A DNA stretch of 64,000 bases from Diphasiastrum complanatum (Eukaryota; Streptophyta; Lycopodiopsida; Lycopodiales; Lycopodiaceae). Positions 60,481 to 64,000 of this stretch are shown here, one piece after another; position 1 is the stretch's first letter, and each line of letters opens with the position of its first letter. Position numbers and translations under genes: made by a program. Location: positions 11,663,068-11,727,067 of the forward strand of contig CM055107.1 of NCBI GenBank assembly GCA_029204225.1, in the 5' to 3' direction. Below the pieces are notes generated by a model. The model made no database searches. It was not told the DNA's origin and was given only the letters and a program-made list of their open reading frames with translations.

Positions 60481-63400
60481 TAGAAATACAACATGAATGG
60501 AGGCAAATTAAAATAGGATTTAGGAGAGTAGAAAAATCCAGTAAAATCCATTTATGCAACAAAGATATGCTATGCTTTAAGAAATTGAAACATTTGACAC
60601 TTAGAATCTATCTGAATTCCATGTCTATTCACACAAGTAGTAATATATATGACATAACAATCTTTCAGAAGAATAAGTTCATGTTGGAAAGAATTATATA
60701 AACAGTCTGATGTCTTATAAGAAATCATTAAAAAGTAAAGGAGTACTTAAGAAAGCGAGAAATAGATTTGAGGGCCTCTAATTTTGTAAATAATGATCAT
60801 ACCACATTGGGATCTAGATAATAAACGTCAAAATTTTCTAAAATACCCCACATTTGATCAAATGGTTTTCTCTCGCAACTAGGTACCAAAACACACCATT
60901 GATCATCAGATCTTTACAGTCCTAGAAATTCCTTTCCAAAATTATTGATGTCCCATACCATTAGCTTTTCCTTCCAGAAAACTCTTACCGTCTTATCTGA
61001 TATTCTAGAGATCCATTGATCATCTAGCTATCCTATAATCACTATAGAATATTATCTCTTGTTCCCAAAACTAGAGAATCCCATTTTTTATTTGGATGAC
61101 TGGCATGCCTATTAAATGGATACCACAAATCCACATTTGATCCTGTGATTTAAATAGAAGAATTAACATGGTTAAATATTACATCCTGATCCTTTCTGGT
61201 TAATGATAAGCTTCAAATCCCTACTGATGCATCAAATCTAGGGACAAGCTTCTGTCAACTAACAGATCCAATGTAATCCACGTATTAGATTCCACTCCTA
61301 ACATCACAATTGACATCCAAAACTGTAGATAACTCAATGGTTACAAAGATATTAGTTACGAATTCAACTGAATGAATTCTATCTAGGAAATTAATAATTG
61401 GTATTAAGCAATTATTTACTGGGATTTTCCTAAAATTCTAACTACGAAATACATTTTCCAATCACACTTACTACCTCTAATGTCCACTCTTCTCCCTCCT
61501 TAGAATTTTTAGTTCTCTGAAAATCTATTTCAGTTAAGGTACCAAGAAGATGTAATGACATTAGTAAATGTTTAAAAAGTAATTACTGTAGGAAAAAGTC
61601 TAAAATAATTTCATTTCTGTTCTATACCTGGGCTGAATATCTGATATATCAAAAATCATTTACTAGTATGTGAAATCGTACTAGCTTGATCTTTTGAATA
61701 CAGTTCACCATAGGATTTTACTAGAAATGAAATCAGCTATGTAATTTCTATTATTACAAATTTTCCAATAAAATTGGATGGTTTTTCTTTTTATTGATTG
61801 GTTTGGCATTACTTAGTTAATATTGACAAAACCTATCCAAACATAGAATATGAAATTACATGAATGGAAATCACCAATAGGATTTCAATAATTCTTGAAT
61901 TGTATCATTCTGTCAGATTTACTGTCCAGATAAAGAATACTACTACCACTCATTCAATCTGGTCATTTCATATTTTTTGATGACTTTAATCAAATTTAAC
62001 GAGTATCTTGCACAAACGTTCACTTGACTGATTTCTAGCGATCAACATCGATTAGAAAACTATTAGACAAATAATTGATTTCAAATTTTACCAAATTGAA
62101 ATACAAAAAAAAATAATCAAATTTTAACTTTCAATCTGGGAGTTTCCAACTCCAAAAGTTAAAAGAATGACAGTATAGTAAAACCTGTCGGCAATTTTAT
62201 TGCGGTTTCTTCTGTCAATTTTAACTTATCTATCACTGGGAAATGATTTAGACTTAGTGAAGACATTGTTACCTGACTGATAATCTCAGTTTAATCAATT
62301 CACTAATCTAAAATGACTCCATAGATAATGAAAAAATGATCGAAATTTCAATTTTTTTTAGAAAACTCAATTTTTGCTTTATTTTACATAATTCGAAAAT
62401 TTTGACGAAAATACTGTTAGCACAAAAGGCAATCAAAATTAAAAAATTGAAACATTGTCCGATTCCTAATGTTACTAACCCGATGTCCAACTGGCATGCA
62501 AAGCACACTACATTAGTCACAAAATGTCATTCCGAAGTTTTTTACGTAAACTTCAGTTTTACGGAATTTGTCAACCAATATCACTGATTTGTGAGCCAAC
62601 TATTAGAGCACATGCATATGACCACTCAAATCGATTGTAAATCCTCCATGCATGTCAGAATCACTCTGAGAATCAGCATGCAACTAATCCATGCAAGCAC
62701 AATACTACAAATTAGGGAAATGACTGGCATGCAATTAGAACAATTTCAAAATTTGCCAATTTTACTCACAAAACTACAAAATTTCAAATGATTATAACTT
62801 TGGCTACAAGACACCAAATTGGGTGCTGTAAAGCTCACTACAAAGGGAGACCAAGTGAACAAAATGCTTGCCACATCAGCCTGCCACCTAGGCTTCACAT
62901 GTGCGAGATCAGAGTGTCATAAAATCTGTAGTAAGGCGCATTTCCACAAGACAAAATTATGCAAAAACGAGCAAACACCCATTCCAGCCCAAAATTGATG
63001 CTACCAAGAGTCTTAAACAATCAATTAGACTTCCATGAAGCATTCATATTGAACCTTAGATGCAATATAGGCTAAGAACGAAGATTTCTTGATTTGTAGA
63101 AGTCAAAATAGCTTCAAACATGATGGAGATGGTGCATAAGCCACTGGCCATCAATTTAGAGGTCTGATAGCTTGTTGGGAAGGTAAAAAGAAATGCTAAT
63201 CATGCTGTAAATAATTCCAGAATGATGTCCTTATGGATTCAGAGAGATCCATCCCCCAAAAATCACCAAAAATGGTCATTTTTTTGAACTTTTTTGACTC
63301 TTACAAGTTCAATTGTTGGAATTCTTGGTTCTAACTTCAGGGAAAGCTTCGAAAGACTTTGGTCCACCTCTTTACAAGCTCTACATGGCTCGTTGCCTAC

Positions 63401-63794
63401 GTAGTCATTGTAATTGTTTCATGTGTATATGCATAACGACAATTCACGAGCATAGGAAAATGATGAGATATTGAAAGTGAAGAAGAGTGAATCAGAGTTC
63501 TTGCATGAACTCCATTGTGTCTTAACTATCTGATTTCATAGGATCAGAGATACATGAGAGAGTGAAAGCCATTCAAGGAATAGAGATAGTTATTTAATCT
63601 GTAGCTAGCTAAGTAAGATCACTGCACATAGTGCGCCACATTTTTTGAATAAGTGCTTGAAATGCACACTTTTGTGTGCATTTTGAAATGACTCTAGTGT
63701 TAATTAATCCTTTAATTTTTTGAATATTTGACATCAGACTGGTTTATATTGTTCTTTCCAATATGAAATTATTCTTCTAGAAGACTGTTATATC

Positions 63795-64000
63795 ATATGA
63801 ATTACTACTTGTGTGGATAGACTTGGAATTCAGATAAATTCTAAGGTGACACGCACTTCTTCAGATTTCAATCTTTACTACTTTGCTCGTGACTCTAGTA
63901 TCACACTGATTGTTTTGTATGTAGACGACCTCATAATCACAGGTAATGATGATGATTTGATTGGTGCAATCAAGAAGGACTTATCTTCTAGTTTTGATAT
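63795..64000 (+). pseudogene. Copia reverse transcriptase fragment, cut by the window edge
   Basis: The frame reads RLGIQINSKVTRTSSDFNLY, YFARDSSITLIVLYVDDLII, TGNDDDLIGAIKKDL, the copia RT box around catalytic YVDD (near 63923). A stop lies upstream near 63800 and the left border is unclear. It continues past 64000, so whether the element is whole cannot be judged here. Confidence 0.88.

Larger units (their letters stand above)
57851..63790. other. AT-rich intergenic DNA; no supported gene
   Basis: About 6 kb rich in A/T with dense stops on all frames. Short tandem repeats occur at 59390-59475, 59580-59760 and 60305-60480 (listed separately). Phrases near 57900-58560 recall those beyond gypsy copy C. 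Confidence 0.6.

Overview
This 64 kb window looks like nuclear DNA from a land plant with a large, retrotransposon-rich genome. Two spliced genes of plant-specific families (a plastid-type DUF1995 protein and a DUF7054 protein) sit among LINEs, Ty3/gypsy chromoviruses, Ty1/copia fragments, tRNA-derived SINE-like units and a hAT-derived gene. The LINE reverse transcriptase style (GVKQGC, YADD) and very long introns would suit a fern or another non-seed lineage, but that is inference. There is no bacterial operon, CRISPR array, phage, rRNA or recognisable free-standing tRNA gene.

Layout. 1-1.6 kb: minus-strand LINE (LINE-A) ending at a (GA)n tract. 1.66-4.6 kb: multi-exon hAT-transposase-like gene (+), broken in its middle. 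6.9-43.3 kb: a DUF1995 gene on the minus strand. I rebuilt eight exons whose splice sites and phases all agree, plus a candidate last exon. Its short introns are 168-396 bp, but introns 6, 3 and 1 are about 8.2, 4.9 and 19.5 kb and carry mobile elements. Intron 6 holds LINE-E, LINE-C, LINE-D and a deleted gypsy copy, all in sense orientation. Intron 3 holds a LINE scrap and a decayed copia-like element. Intron 1 holds LINE-B, an intact gypsy element nested inside it, a non-autonomous gypsy-like element, another LINE scrap and microsatellites; the identified elements are antisense to the gene.

The youngest insertion is the gypsy element at 26250-32567: two identical 358 bp LTRs, a 5 bp target duplication (ACTTG), a primer-binding site, a polypurine tract and one open 1595-codon gag-pol frame ending in a chromodomain. 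It interrupts LINE-B, whose reading resumes after the 3' LTR. At 35916-41689 a second LTR element (target duplication TTAGG) carries gag, a protease motif and a C-terminal chromodomain but no recognisable reverse transcriptase, RNase H or integrase, with tandem repeats behind its primer-binding site. It is the least conventional object here.

44.6-49.7 kb: fragments of a third gypsy family in opposite orientations, forming large inverted repeats. 49.7-58 kb: copia RNase H fragments and further gypsy LTR pieces around a compact three-exon DUF7054 gene (51.5-53.06 kb, minus). 58-63.8 kb: AT-rich DNA with short tandem repeats and no gene that I can support. The window ends inside a copia reverse transcriptase.

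All homology statements come from reading motifs by eye. No database search or computed alignment was run.
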